DNA of 64,000 bases from JALYZC01 sp963725645 (GCA_963725645.1 CAVRZD010000006.1:1364001-1428000); one strand, 5' to 3'; positions 8,840 to 16,892 are shown, counted from the first letter of the stretch. Notes: generated from the sequence alone by a model not told the origin. Translations and numbers: made by a program.

Positions 8840-9268
8840 GTGTCTCGCGAGGCTGTCGCGGTGGTGCAGCGCGCCTATGAGGCGTACTCGCAAGGGGACC
8901 TGGCGTCTGCCGGGTCGGCCTACAGTGAGGACACGCTCTGGGACGTCAGTCGCTTCCGACCCGATGAACGAGTTCACCGCGGGCTGTCGGAGCTCGCCAG
9001 GTACATCGGGACCTGGCGCGAGACCTGGACGGAGCACTCGTTCGTGTTGGAACAGGTCGTCGACGCCGGCGATCGAGTCGTCGCCGTGATCCGTGAGAGC
9101 GGACGGGGCAAGGCCAGCGGGGCTGCTGTATCGATTCGCTATGGCCAGGTGATCACGGTGCGCCAGGGGAAGATCGTCGAAACGGTCGTGTACCGGGACG
9201 CGCAGGATGCTTTCAACGCTGCCGGCGTTCCGGCTGAGATGCCTCACGCCGATGAACCCGCTGACTGA
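8840..9268 (+). CDS. NTF2-like / SnoaL-like protein
   Basis: 142 residues with the NTF2-fold pattern: VVQRAYEAYSQGDLASAGSAYSEDTLWD at the start, a middle helix LARYIGTWRETWTEHSF, and strands ending GQVITVRQGKIVETVVYRDAQDAFNAAG. The closing 'IRYGQVITVRQGKIVE' strand pair and the RDAQDAFNAAGV tail are typical of the SnoaL_2/NTF2 group common in actinobacteria. The family includes isomerases and orphan binding proteins, so the activity here is open. Start GTG 8840 lies 20 bp after the metalloprotease stop, so co-transcription is possible. Confidence 0.8.
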   Translation: MSREAVAVVQRAYEAYSQGDLASAGSAYSEDTLWDVSRFRPDERVHRGLSELARYIGTWRETWTEHSFVLEQVVDAGDRVVAVIRESGRGKASGAAVSIRYGQVITVRQGKIVETVVYRDAQDAFNAAGVPAEMPHADEPAD

Positions 9269-9323
9269 AGGATGGGGGGCGATGCCGAACCTCGCCCCAC
9301 CACGCGGTTGAAAGACAGCCGAA

Positions 9324-9349
9324 CCAATGCGAACATGTGTTCGCATTGG
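9324..9349. promoter_or_regulatory. LexA (SOS) box overlapping the imuB start
   Basis: The core CGAACATGTGTTCG (9330-9343) is a perfect actinobacterial/Gram-positive LexA operator (CGAAC-N4-GTTCG). It sits in a longer flawless 26-bp palindrome running from CCAATG to CATTGG. It covers the first codons proposed for imuB, so LexA bound here would block transcription, and the mRNA is probably leaderless or has a very short leader. This ties the downstream polymerase gene to the SOS response. Confidence 0.85.
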
Positions 9350-10581
9350 TCGTCTGCATCCTCCTTCCCCGCTTCGAGCTCGCCGTCGCCGTTGGCGACC
9401 GGAGGGCGCTGCTGCGGGGGCCGGCCGCGCTGGCGCCCGCGCCGGGCGACGGAACGCAGGCGATCGGAGAGCCCTCGGCGGCCGCCGAGGCGTTCGGCGT
9501 GCGCGCGGGGATGCGGCTGGGGGAGGCGCTGGCGCGCTGCCCGCGGCTCGCGCTCGTGCCGCCCGACCCCGCCGGCGCGGTGGAGGCCTGGGAGCTGGTG
9601 CTGGCGCGGCTGGAGGGGATCGGCGCCGCCGTCGCGCCCGAGCGCCCGGGGCTCGTGTGCTTCGAGGAGCGCGGCCTGCGGCGGCTGCTCGGCGGCGGCG
9701 AGCGGGTGATCGCGGCCGCCCGGCGCGCGGTCGGGCGGGCCGAGGCGCGTGTCGGTGCCGGGCCCTCGCGCTTCTGCGCGCTGGCCGCGGCGGCTCGCGC
9801 CCGACCGCGCCGTCCCGAGGTGGTCGCCGGCGGTGCGGCGGCCGCGCGCGCCTATCTCGCGCCGCTGCCGGTCGGCCTGCTGTGCACGGCGGGGGTGGAG
9901 GCGGAACTGCCGGCCACGCTGGAACGGCTCGGCGTCGGCACGCTCGGCGCGCTGGCTGCGCTGCCGCGTGCCGCGATCGCCGACCGCTTCGGGGCCCCGG
10001 GCCTGCGGGCGCTCGACCTCGTCCGCGGCGCCGGGGGGCCGCCGCGCCCGCGCGCCGCCGGAGAGCGGGTGGGGGAGGAGCTCGAGCTGCCGGAGGCCGC
10101 CTCCGGCCCGCAGCTCGAGCACGCGCTCGGCCTGCTCGTGGACCGGATGCTGGCCCGCCGCGAGCGGCGTGGGCGGACGCTGCGCGCCGCCGCCCTCGCG
10201 GCGCGGCTGGTGGAGGGTGGGACGTGGCGCGAGCGGATCACCTTCCGGGAGTCCACCGCCGACCCGCGCCGCCTGCGCCTCGCGCTGGCGTCCCATCTGG
10301 CCGAGCTGCCCGCGCCGGCCCGCACGCTCGAGCTCGTCGTCGAGCGCTTCGGGCCGCCGGTGTCCGACCAGCGCCCGCTGCTCGACGAGGCCGCGGCGGC
10401 GCGCAACGCCCGCCTGCGCGAGGCGGTCGCCCAGGCCCGCGCCGCCGCCGGGCCCGACGCCGCACTGCGCGTGATCGACATCGACCCCGACTCGCGGGTG
10501 CCCGAGCGCCGTTCGCTGCTGGCGCCCTACGACGGCGCGCCGCCCGCCCGCGGCCAGTCGGATGGCCGCGGCCGGCCGTGA
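9337..10581 (+). CDS. imuB: ImuB-like Y-family DNA polymerase homologue
   Basis: About 411-414 residues with the ImuB pattern. The N-terminal palm-like segment begins VCILLPRFELAVAVGDRRALL (canonical Y-polymerases have DxDxFFASVE here, so the catalytic acidic pair looks lost). FGVRAGMRLGEALARCPRLALVPPD follows, then a helix-hairpin-helix-like TLERLGVGTLGALAALPRAAIADRFG and a little-finger domain. ImuB acts with ImuA' and DnaE2 in SOS mutagenesis, where it bridges polymerase and clamp. GTG 9337 lies inside the LexA box; TTG 9346 is an alternative. A DUF6504 gene overlaps its stop by GTGA. No dnaE2 is in the window. Confidence 0.82.
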   Translation: MFALVVCILLPRFELAVAVGDRRALLRGPAALAPAPGDGTQAIGEPSAAAEAFGVRAGMRLGEALARCPRLALVPPDPAGAVEAWELVLARLEGIGAAVAPERPGLVCFEERGLRRLLGGGERVIAAARRAVGRAEARVGAGPSRFCALAAAARARPRRPEVVAGGAAAARAYLAPLPVGLLCTAGVEAELPATLERLGVGTLGALAALPRAAIADRFGAPGLRALDLVRGAGGPPRPRAAGERVGEELELPEAASGPQLEHALGLLVDRMLARRERRGRTLRAAALAARLVEGGTWRERITFRESTADPRRLRLALASHLAELPAPARTLELVVERFGPPVSDQRPLLDEAAAARNARLREAVAQARAAAGPDAALRVIDIDPDSRVPERRSLLAPYDGAPPARGQSDGRGRP

Positions 10582-10820
10582 GCGCTCCCCGCCGCCTCGC
10601 CGCCCCGCGCCGGGCCGCGGTCCGCGCCGGTCGCGGCGGCCGCCCGCTCGCCGTCGCCGGGCACGAGGTCGACGCGGTCCGCGAGTCCTGGCTGGTCGAG
10701 GACGGCTGGTGGACCGCCCGCCCGCTGCGGCGCCGCTACTGGGAGGTCGTCACGAGCGACGGCCACGACCTCGTCGTCTTTCACGATCTCGTGCGCGGAG
10801 GGTGGTTTTCCCAGCGTTAA
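10578..10820 (+). CDS. DUF6504 family protein
   Basis: 80 residues starting at GTG 10578, which overlaps the imuB TGA. The recognisable core is the second half: WLVEDGWWTARPLRRRYWEVVTSDG then VVFHDLVRGGWFSQ, matching the small DUF6504 proteins encoded right after imuB or dnaE2 in many actinobacteria. The overlap means it shares the SOS-controlled transcript. Its molecular role is unknown; an accessory part of the mutasome is a reasonable guess from its neighbours. Conserved Trp-rich C-terminal half. Confidence 0.75.
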   Translation: MSAPRRLAAPRRAAVRAGRGGRPLAVAGHEVDAVRESWLVEDGWWTARPLRRRYWEVVTSDGHDLVVFHDLVRGGWFSQR

Positions 10821-10890
10821 GCGCCCGATTCGATCGCCGCGCCCGAATTGAGGTATCCAGGCACGCCGAACAGCGGTCGAGGCATTACAT

Positions 10891-11937
10891 ATGGCTGGCT
10901 GGCTCTGCCCGACCGAGCGCGACCGTGTGCGCGTGCTCGACAACAACCACCGCATCCGGCGGGCCCGGGCGATCGCGGGCGCCGCGATGGGCGTGACGAT
11001 CCTCGCCACGATTCCCTGGACCGGATGGTGGACGCTGCCCCTCTTCGGGATCGCCGTCCTCACGGTCGGAACGCTGGACTGGCGGATGGCGCGCAACGAG
11101 CGTCCCGAGCGCGCGGTCGCCCTGACGCTGATCGTCATCAGCCTGGACCTCGCGTTCGGCGCCGCGCTCACGGGCGGGCCGACCAGCCCCGTCATGGCGT
11201 GGCTGGTGGTTCCCGCCGCGATGACCGCGATCCGGTTCCGCGCGCGTGTGGTCGTCGTCGCCGCGGTCCTGACGGCCTGCGAGATGGTCGCCGTGTCCGT
11301 CGCGGTCGACCCGGCCGCGCTCGTCGACGACCCGCGCGTCCTGATCCTCGCGATCTCCCTTCTCGTGGCGGTCGTCTCCGTCACCAGCGCGCTGACCGGC
11401 GCCGAGATGAAGTACCGCGAGGAGTCGGTGCTCGACCCGCTCACCGGGCTGCTCAACCGCAGCGGCCTGGAGAGTCGCTTCGCCGAGCTGCGCGAGCAGG
11501 CCCTCCTGCTCGGGAAGTCCGTCTGCCTGCTCGCCTGCGACCTCGACAACTTCAAGCGGGTCAACGACACCTACGGGCACGACCGCGGCGACGACGTGCT
11601 GCGCGACGTCACCTACGAGATGCGCAAGGCCCTGCGCTCGTTCGAGCTCTTCTACCGGCTCGGCGGCGAGGAATTCGTCGTGCTGCTCCCCGGCATGGAC
11701 GTCGAGGGCAGCCTCGAGGTGGGCGAGCGCCTGCGCGCCGCGGTCGAGCAGTCGCGGCCGGGCGGGGTGGAGATCACGCTGTCGGTCGGCGTGGCGGCCG
11801 CAGAAGGCGCGGCGATCGAGTACGACGTGCTGTTCCAGCGTGCCGACCGCGCGCTGTACGAGGCCAAGGCCGCCGGGCGCAACCGCGTGGCCGCCGCCTC
11901 GGCACCGGGCGCAGAGCGGACGCTTATCCAGGCTTGA
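10891..11937 (+). CDS. Membrane-anchored diguanylate cyclase (GGDEF)
   Basis: 348 residues. Five or six hydrophobic segments (about residues 28-175) form an N-terminal membrane sensor. The GGDEF domain follows: SVLDPLTGLLNRSGLE, CDLDNFKRVNDTYGHDRGDD, FYRLGGEEFVVLLPG (active-site GGEEF), and the late ADRALYEAKAAGRNRV. Metal and substrate residues are present, so it should make cyclic di-GMP. The usual RxxD inhibitory site before GGEEF reads RSFE, so product feedback may be weak or absent. The signal sensed is unknown. Monocistronic by spacing. Confidence 0.88.
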   Translation: MAGWLCPTERDRVRVLDNNHRIRRARAIAGAAMGVTILATIPWTGWWTLPLFGIAVLTVGTLDWRMARNERPERAVALTLIVISLDLAFGAALTGGPTSPVMAWLVVPAAMTAIRFRARVVVVAAVLTACEMVAVSVAVDPAALVDDPRVLILAISLLVAVVSVTSALTGAEMKYREESVLDPLTGLLNRSGLESRFAELREQALLLGKSVCLLACDLDNFKRVNDTYGHDRGDDVLRDVTYEMRKALRSFELFYRLGGEEFVVLLPGMDVEGSLEVGERLRAAVEQSRPGGVEITLSVGVAAAEGAAIEYDVLFQRADRALYEAKAAGRNRVAAASAPGAERTLIQA

Positions 11938-11962
11938 TCAGCGCTCGGCTACTCTGCGGCGC

Positions 11963-12811
11963 ATGAGGCGCAAACCGCGGATCGCGCTGCTCGTTGCCCT
12001 CGGATGCCTCCTCGTGCTCGTGGCGGTGTGGGCCGTCGCGTTCCTGGCTCCGTTCGGGCACTGGCTCGACGCGGCCACGCTGATGGGATTCGTCGACCTG
12101 CACTCGCCCGCGATCGACGGGCTCGCCGGCCGGGTCGGCGGGCTCGCCGATCCGCAGCCGTTCCTCGTGGCCGGCGCGGCGCTGGTCGCGATCGCGCTGG
12201 GGCGGGGCCGCCCGCGCACGGCGGCGGTCGTGCCCGTGATCCTGCTCGGCGCGAATGTCACGACGCAGCTGCTCAAGCCCGCGCTCGCCGACCCGCGCCT
12301 GTCGAGCCTGCTCACCGACACCCACATCAACGCGGCGTCGTGGCCGAGCGGGCATTCCACCGGCGCGATGTCGCTCGCCCTGTGCGCCGTGCTCGTCGCG
12401 TCTGCGCGCTGGCGGCCGCTCGTCGCGGCGCTCGGCGCCGTCTTCGCCGTGGCGGTGGGGTACTCGACGCTGGTCCTCGCGTGGCATTTCCCCAGCGACG
12501 TGCTCGCCGGTTTCCTCGTCGCGACGTTGTGGACCACGCTCGGGATCGCCGCGCTGTGGGCTGCCGCCGCCCGCTGGCCCGAGCGGGCCGGCCGCGGCCG
12601 CGAGGTCGCGCTGCGGGTCGGCGAGGCGCTGACGCCGTCGGCGCTCGCCGCCGTCACGGCCACGGCGTGCGCCGGGGCGCTGGCGCTGGCCCGTCCCGAC
12701 GCCGCGCTGGCCTACGCGCAGGCGCACACGGTCTTCGTGGTCGGTGCCCTCACCATCGCGGTGCTGGGGGCGACCCTGGCGGCCACGCTCGCCGTCGCGC
12801 TGCGGCGGTAG
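11963..12811 (+). CDS. PAP2-superfamily membrane phosphatase
   Basis: 282 residues with about six membrane segments. The PAP2 signature is split as usual: LKPALADPRLSS (relaxed form of the KxxxxxxRP motif), WPSGHSTGAMSL (PSGH, catalytic His), and LAWHFPSDVLAGFL (His nucleophile and Asp). Such enzymes remove phosphate from lipid phosphates or undecaprenyl pyrophosphate at the outer membrane face. Two extra hydrophobic helices close the protein (residues 225-280). ATG 11963 begins a positively charged N-terminus before the first helix. It follows the GGDEF gene by 25 bp. Confidence 0.85.
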   Translation: MRRKPRIALLVALGCLLVLVAVWAVAFLAPFGHWLDAATLMGFVDLHSPAIDGLAGRVGGLADPQPFLVAGAALVAIALGRGRPRTAAVVPVILLGANVTTQLLKPALADPRLSSLLTDTHINAASWPSGHSTGAMSLALCAVLVASARWRPLVAALGAVFAVAVGYSTLVLAWHFPSDVLAGFLVATLWTTLGIAALWAAAARWPERAGRGREVALRVGEALTPSALAAVTATACAGALALARPDAALAYAQAHTVFVVGALTIAVLGATLAATLAVALRR

Positions 12812-13011
12812 GGCGAGCCCCCATACCCGCATCGCGGTGTGATTCTGGAGGGAGCCGCGGGTGATGGTCGTGCGCTGATACCTGAGGCGCTGATTCCGCC
12901 GGCGCCGGAGCCCGCATCCCGACATCGCCACCCCCGCTCCTCGTCACCGGCGGGCGTCTCGGGCGCCGGCGCTGAGACGCTCGCTTTGCATGGAGCAGAA
13001 CACTCGGGGAC

Positions 13012-13095
13012 GTGAAGACTCGCACCGCCGTCGTGGAGGAGTTCGGACAGCCGCTCAACGTCACAGCGGTCGAGCTCGGCGCCCCAAGCTGGTAG
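13012..13095 (+). pseudogene. N-terminal remnant of a zinc-dependent alcohol dehydrogenase
   Basis: The 27-codon frame from GTG 13012 reads VKTRTAVVEEFGQPLNVTAV then ELGAPSW and stops. This is the first beta strand region of medium-chain (zinc) alcohol dehydrogenases, which normally continue AGEVLVRVxAxGVCHTD. The similarity ends at the TAG and no later part of the enzyme is found nearby, so this is a decayed gene start, not an active gene. Confidence 0.6.
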
Positions 13096-13492
13096 CCGGC
13101 GCGTACGACGTACGCTGCCCCGTCGCCGCTAGAGCGCCTGCATTGGGCGACGAGCAGAGGTGCGGTGGGATCGGCGGTCGGTCCTCCTTTTCGCGAAGCG
13201 TCACTCCCGCCTTGAAGTGGAAGCAGCACCGACGTTCGCGGCCGATCCCGCGGCACCTGCGAAGCGCGGCGTCTACGTAATCGCAACGGCGACTCGCGCT
13301 CGTCGCCGACACCGCATCCCAGCGTCAGCGATGACGACCGGGAGCTGAGACGGGCTCGCCCCCGTCCGCCGGGAGAACGTCATCTCCGAGCCCCGGCGAG
13401 GTCTGCACGGGCCTGCACCAGGCGTAATTGGCCCGGTCACCTCGCGGGTAAGTGCGGATGCCGATCCTGGGTCGCCGGTTAGCCTCGGCAGT
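13096..13492. other. Gene-poor, degenerate stretch
   Basis: Nothing convincing is encoded here. Short reading frames on both strands lack family features and start context. With 12812-13011, it makes about 680 bases between the PAP2 gene and the STAS operon with only the dehydrogenase remnant. It looks like decayed coding DNA. The last bases before 13493 presumably hold the promoter for the STAS operon. Confidence 0.5.
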
Positions 13493-13711
13493 ATGGAATG
13501 GGTCACGGTTCATTGCGGTCGGTGCGGCGTCACGTACGAGACGGATCGGCGACTGGATCCGTTGCACCATTCCTGTCGCTGCGAGTTCTGCGGTGGCCTC
13601 GCCTGCGCAGAAGAGCCGTCCGATCCTCGGCCGGCTGCGTCCGTATCCGGGCGGCGCCCTCTGTTCGGCGCCCTCCGCTCACGGCACCGCGAGGCCCGGG
13701 GAGCACCGTGA
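13493..13711 (+). CDS. Small cysteine-rich (zinc-binding) protein
   Basis: 72 residues from ATG 13493. The first half holds CGRCG, then HHSCRCEFCGGLAC: five cysteines plus histidines arranged like a small zinc ribbon. The second half is Arg/Pro-rich and probably disordered. Its stop overlaps the GTG of the next ORF (GTGA), which in turn overlaps the STAS gene, so the three look like one translationally coupled operon. No family is recognised. The Cys pattern and the overlaps are the evidence that it is real. Confidence 0.45.
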   Translation: MEWVTVHCGRCGVTYETDRRLDPLHHSCRCEFCGGLACAEEPSDPRPAASVSGRRPLFGALRSRHREARGAP

Positions 13712-13788
13712 ACCGCTTGCTCGGTCTGCTTGCGGTCGTCGGCTTGCTCTTCATCGGCGGTTGCGATATCGGGCAGGGCGACGAATGA
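13708..13788 (+). CDS. 26-residue hydrophobic peptide with lipobox-like Cys
   Basis: A very short ORF from GTG 13708: MNRLLGLLAVVGLLFIGGCD then IGQGDE. It is a complete lipoprotein signal (positive start, hydrophobic core, IGGC lipobox) followed by only seven residues. It overlaps the gene before it (GTGA) and the STAS gene after it (ATGA). It could be a real micro-lipoprotein or membrane peptide, or a coupling ORF. It could also be the remains of a longer lipoprotein gene. Confidence 0.4.
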   Translation: MNRLLGLLAVVGLLFIGGCDIGQGDE

Positions 13789-14222
13789 GCTTCTCCGGCA
13801 GGCCGGGCTCATTCACTCGGAGGCATGGAACGCTGGCGCGCACCCACTGGTTTGAGCGAGACCTTGGCGTCCACGCGCAGCTGCTGCAGACCGAGGGTCG
13901 GCTGACAGCGCTCGATGCCGAGCTGCTGGCCCAGCGAATCATCGATCTCATCGCTGAGGGCAAGCGCGACTTCGTCCTCGACCTCACCGGCCTGGAGACC
14001 GTCAACGGCGAGGCGGCGACGCCGCTGCTTCGCGCGGCGCGACGACTTCGACGTCGCAGGGGGCGGCTCATGATCGTGGCCGACGCGCGATCGGCCGAAC
14101 TGCTGCACCACCGGCTCGACGACCTGGCCGGGTTTCCCGTCACGCGGGATGCGGCCATGTCGGAAATCGGGCGGCCCGAGGATCCTGCGCACCACGGCGC
14201 GGATGCCGCGGGATCGCGCTGA
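13785..14222 (+). CDS. STAS-domain protein (anti-sigma antagonist-like)
   Basis: 145 residues from ATG 13785. The STAS fold is readable from about residue 30: TEGRLTALDAELLAQRIIDLI, then KRDFVLDLTGLETVNGEAATPLLRAARRLRRRRGRLMIVADAR and ELLHHRLDDLAGFPV. Classical SpoIIAA/RsbV proteins have a DxSG/S phosphorylation site at the loop after LDLTGL; here it reads GLETVNGEA with no Ser. It is therefore probably not controlled by the usual kinase, or is a structural STAS module. It sits last in the three-gene overlapping operon, near other stress-type genes. Confidence 0.65.
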   Translation: MSFSGRPGSFTRRHGTLARTHWFERDLGVHAQLLQTEGRLTALDAELLAQRIIDLIAEGKRDFVLDLTGLETVNGEAATPLLRAARRLRRRRGRLMIVADARSAELLHHRLDDLAGFPVTRDAAMSEIGRPEDPAHHGADAAGSR

Positions 14223-14250
14223 GACACGCGGGCGGCGGATCGAGTTCGCC

Positions 14251-14382
14251 ATGTTCCAGCGGATCATCGTTGGCTGGGACGGCAGTCCGCGCGCCCCAGG
14301 GCTCGGGCACCCGCAGCCTGTAACGCCGCGGAAAAGCGCCCTGAGTGGCGTTGCGAGGCTGCTACGTTGGGTGGCCTATTAG
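14251..14382 (+). pseudogene. Truncated universal stress protein (UspA N-terminus)
   Basis: From ATG 14251 the frame reads MFQRIIVGWDGSPRAPG, the exact first strand and nucleotide-binding loop of UspA-family proteins (normally about 145 or 290 residues). The similarity stops after 15-18 residues and the frame ends at 43 codons, with no ATP-binding GxxG9GS/T motif. It is a gene remnant. With the dehydrogenase, DUF5335 and hydrolase fragments nearby it marks this stretch as decaying. Confidence 0.6.
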
Positions 14383-14412
14383 TCGGACGGGAGCGGAGTC
14401 AGCCTGACGGTC

Positions 14413-14694
14413 GTGACCTGGACGAAAGAGGAGGCTTGTTTGCCTCATCTGCTTGTCACGGCTGACACCGAGCTAAGCCAGACGCTTGTACTCGCGGAGG
14501 AATTGACCCCCCTGCTGCTCGCCGACGGGCATTGCCGCGGCCAACTACTTGAGCGGCTTGCGTGGGGACTGGAGGCTGCCTCGGAAGCCGAGGCAGCCGA
14601 TACCCCGCACGCCGCATCGACCTTCGCCGGAGCGCCTGACGCAGGGGGATTCCCGCGATCAGCGAAGTTTTCCGTGAGCGCGCGGGTTAGATAG
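14413..14694 (+). CDS. Hypothetical small acidic protein
   Basis: 93 codons from GTG 14413. The middle is helix-like and plausible as protein (LAEELTPLLLADGHCRGQLLERLAWGLEAASEAEAAD). The ends are low in complexity and no family is recognised. It precedes the next hypothetical gene by 5 bp. Codon use is less biased than in neighbours and a competing minus-strand frame exists, so this is a weak call. Confidence 0.3.
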   Translation: MTWTKEEACLPHLLVTADTELSQTLVLAEELTPLLLADGHCRGQLLERLAWGLEAASEAEAADTPHAASTFAGAPDAGGFPRSAKFSVSARVR

Positions 14695-14699
14695 CCGCA

Positions 14700-15176
14700 A
14701 TGACGACTCAGACGTACCTCATCACGGATGTGTCGGGCGCCGAGCACGCCGCGGCGGCTGTCGGCGTGGACGTGGTGGCATCTGCCAACGGCGCCGGCAA
14801 GCGCCGGTCGGACCTGATGACCGCAAACGACGTCGAACTGTGCGAGCAGATGCGGGTCTGCCACCCCGACTTCCAGGGTCCTGGCACCGTCCTTCGGGTG
14901 GTGCTCGGGGAGCCCGGCGCTGTTGTTCGCTGGGATCTCGAGATCGCCGAGCCGGCCCGCACGATCATCGCCAAACCACAGCATCTGATCGCGATCGGGT
15001 TGGGGCGCGACGTCACCGCGCACCTCACGGCTATGTTCGAGGCGTTGGGCCTGCACGCCGAAGAGCCCGACCCAGCACAGTCGATCCCCGCACGCCCAAC
15101 TCAGACCCGACGCGAAGGACCGTGCGCGCGGCGATTCCTTCGGCTCCTGCTCTGGAAACGACGGCCCGACGGATGA
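14700..15176 (+). CDS. Hypothetical protein
   Basis: 158 residues from ATG 14700. The start (MTTQTYLITDVSGAEHAAAAVGVDVV) and middle (VVRWDLEIAEPARTIIAKPQHLIAIGLGRDVTAHLTAMFEAL, beta-rich then helix) look like a small alpha/beta protein. The C-terminus is Arg-rich. No known family, signal peptide or membrane segment is visible. The minus-strand frame over the same DNA has a worse composition. It lies in the stress/decay region with no clear operon partner. Confidence 0.45.
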   Translation: MTTQTYLITDVSGAEHAAAAVGVDVVASANGAGKRRSDLMTANDVELCEQMRVCHPDFQGPGTVLRVVLGEPGAVVRWDLEIAEPARTIIAKPQHLIAIGLGRDVTAHLTAMFEALGLHAEEPDPAQSIPARPTQTRREGPCARRFLRLLLWKRRPDG

Positions 15177-15349
15177 CGGCAGTTCCGGGCGATGAGCGCC
15201 GCCCGGCTTCGCGTTCGCGCGGCTCGCGCTCAGGGGAGCTGGCTGCGTGATTGGCGTTCGTCAACTGGCCAGTTCGTCCCGGGTGCCGTCGCTCAGGCGC
15301 GGCATCTACTAGGTGCGCGCGAACCAGCGACCGGCGCGTGGTGCGGGTC

Positions 15350-16123
15350 TCAGTCTGCCGGCTCGATCAGTCCGTAGTGGCCGTCGTAGCGCATGTAGAT
15401 GACGTTGCCACGGCGGGTTTGGGCGTTTGTGAAGAAGAGGAAGCGGTGGTCGAGCTGGTCCATCTCCGACACGGCCGTGTCGACGCTGATCGGCTCGGTG
15501 ATGCGACTCGCCTCCTCGATCGGCCCATCGTCGTCGTGCGATGTCGGATCTGTCGCCGGGGGGCGGATGAGCCCGATCCTGTCGTCGTCGCGGCGGTAGA
15601 CAACGGCGTCGGCGTCCGTATCTGCGTCGTGGAAGAGGTAGAAGTCGTGGTCGAGATCCTCGAGGTCGGCCACCGCCTCGAGCGGGATGATCGCGCCGAG
15701 CGCGAAGGTCTTGCGCCGAATGATCGAGCGCTCCCCGGGCGGTCGGGGGAAGAAGCTCGGCCGGGGCGGCGACCAGTCGCCGTGGCGCCACTCGTGTCGC
15801 GATCTTTCCGGAGCTCGCCGGTGAACGGTCGAGCGCCGTTCGGCGTAGTGCCTGAGCTGGCGCTCGAGGTGGGCGGCGAGCTGATCGACGGCCTGCGGCA
15901 TGGCCACGTCAGCGACGCGGCCGCGCACCATGTGACCGTTGACGTTGAGCTCCGCCTCGGCCCTGGATGGGCGCTCGAGGCGGGGGTTGGGCTCTTCGGC
16001 GAGGACGACCCGGGCGCTCAGCATGCGATCGCGCACCTGACCCTCCAGCTGGGCGATTCGATCCCGGGCGTGCGCTTTGACCTCGTCCGCCACCTCGCCT
16101 CGTGTCGTCACGTCGACGTTCAT
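15350..16123 (-). CDS. hpf: HPF/RaiA-like ribosome hibernation factor with doubled C-terminal domain
   Basis: 257 residues. The N-terminal S30AE domain (about 1-95) reads MNVDVTTRGEVADEVKAHAR, then AEAELNVNGHMVRGRVADVAMPQAVDQLAAHLERQLRHY. After a linker come two S30EA C-terminal-type modules. The first is KTFALGAIIPLEAVADLEDLDHDFYLFHDADTDADAVVYRRDDDRIGLIRP; the second is ITEPISVDTAVSEMDQLDHRFLFFTNAQTRRGNVIYMRYDGHYGLIEP. Long HPF uses this module to dimerise 70S into 100S ribosomes. Two in one chain is unusual and could change the geometry. Likely expressed in stationary phase or hypoxia. Confidence 0.85.
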   Translation of the reverse strand: MNVDVTTRGEVADEVKAHARDRIAQLEGQVRDRMLSARVVLAEEPNPRLERPSRAEAELNVNGHMVRGRVADVAMPQAVDQLAAHLERQLRHYAERRSTVHRRAPERSRHEWRHGDWSPPRPSFFPRPPGERSIIRRKTFALGAIIPLEAVADLEDLDHDFYLFHDADTDADAVVYRRDDDRIGLIRPPATDPTSHDDDGPIEEASRITEPISVDTAVSEMDQLDHRFLFFTNAQTRRGNVIYMRYDGHYGLIEPAD

Positions 16124-16171
16124 GGTTCCGTCTCGGGCTTGTCGCTTTCTTGCCGGGCCCAGGGGGGTGGG

Positions 16172-16535
16172 TCAGCTGGTGAGCGTCGGTGCCTGCGCAA
16201 TGCGCAGGAGCGTGCGGGTTCCGTCTTCAGCGTCGACGGCGATCGAGGCGGGCAGGATGCCGGCGCGGCTGTCGACCCAGATGTGCTGAGGGTGCTCGAC
16301 GCGATGGTGGATCAGGGCGGGGGTGCCCGGCGTGCCACGCCCAGCGACGACCTCGAACTCGTCGCTTCGGGGGTCGTATGACATCGCGTGCAGCAGGAGC
16401 TCCGGCGGCTTCGACTTCGTCTCCGAGTTCCGGGCTGATGATTTCGATCCGGATGTCCGAGGTGGGGAGCTCCTGACTGAGTTCGTCGAGAAACGCCTTC
16501 CAATGGGATTTCTCCAATTCGCGCGTGAACTCCAT
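16172..16535 (-). pseudogene. DUF5335 family protein, frameshifted
   Basis: Two frames together give one DUF5335 protein of about 120 residues. From ATG 16535 one frame reads MEFTRELEKSHWKAFLDELS, then the strand IRIEIISPELGDEVEA. The next frame continues HAMSYDPRSDEFEVVAGRG and ALIHHRVEHPQHIWVDSRAG to TGA at 16172. Removing one base between about 16385 and 16405 restores the frame. DUF5335 proteins are small and of unknown function, often near stress genes. It is either a recent pseudogene or a sequencing error. Confidence 0.65.
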
Positions 16536-16712
16536 ATCGGCAACGGTAGGCGCGGTGCGGTAGCTGCGCATCCGCCAGAACCCACCCGTTGACTCGGTAG
16601 CGCACACGGATGCCATGACAATCGAGGTCGGCTACGGGGGGGGCTGGCGGAACGGAGTTGTCGATGGGGATCGGCGGCCAATCATTCCCGCGCTACCCGG
16701 TGAAGGTCCTCT

Positions 16713-16860
16713 TCAGGACTGAGGACGGTCGCGTGATCGCGGCCACATGGGCGCCAGCAAGGACGATGCAATGCGAGTGGCCGTGTCCGCGACGACTGCG
16801 CGGGGCAGGTCGGGTCTCTCTTGCCAGTACAGCGCGACGCCGACGAGCCTGGCGCGCATG
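16713..16860 (-). other. Short coding-like fragment in a 357-base gap
   Basis: Between the DUF5335 start (16535) and the hydrolase stop (16893) there is no firm gene. On the minus strand a frame open from just below the hydrolase stop reads VAEYMRARLVGVALYWQERP then DLPRAVVADTATRIASSLLA and ends at 16713. Its composition is protein-like, resembling a helical C-terminus, but there is no convincing start or family. It is most likely a gene remnant. A plus-strand frame over the same bases (from 16658) looks less likely. Confidence 0.25.
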
Positions 16861-16892
16861 TATTCGGCGACGACGTCGGCCCCCTGCGGGCG

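Noticed and set aside
14445..15056. 203-codon minus-strand frame in the stress region
   Set aside because: Low-complexity Ser/Arg mix, no start context, competes with a more protein-like plus-strand gene.
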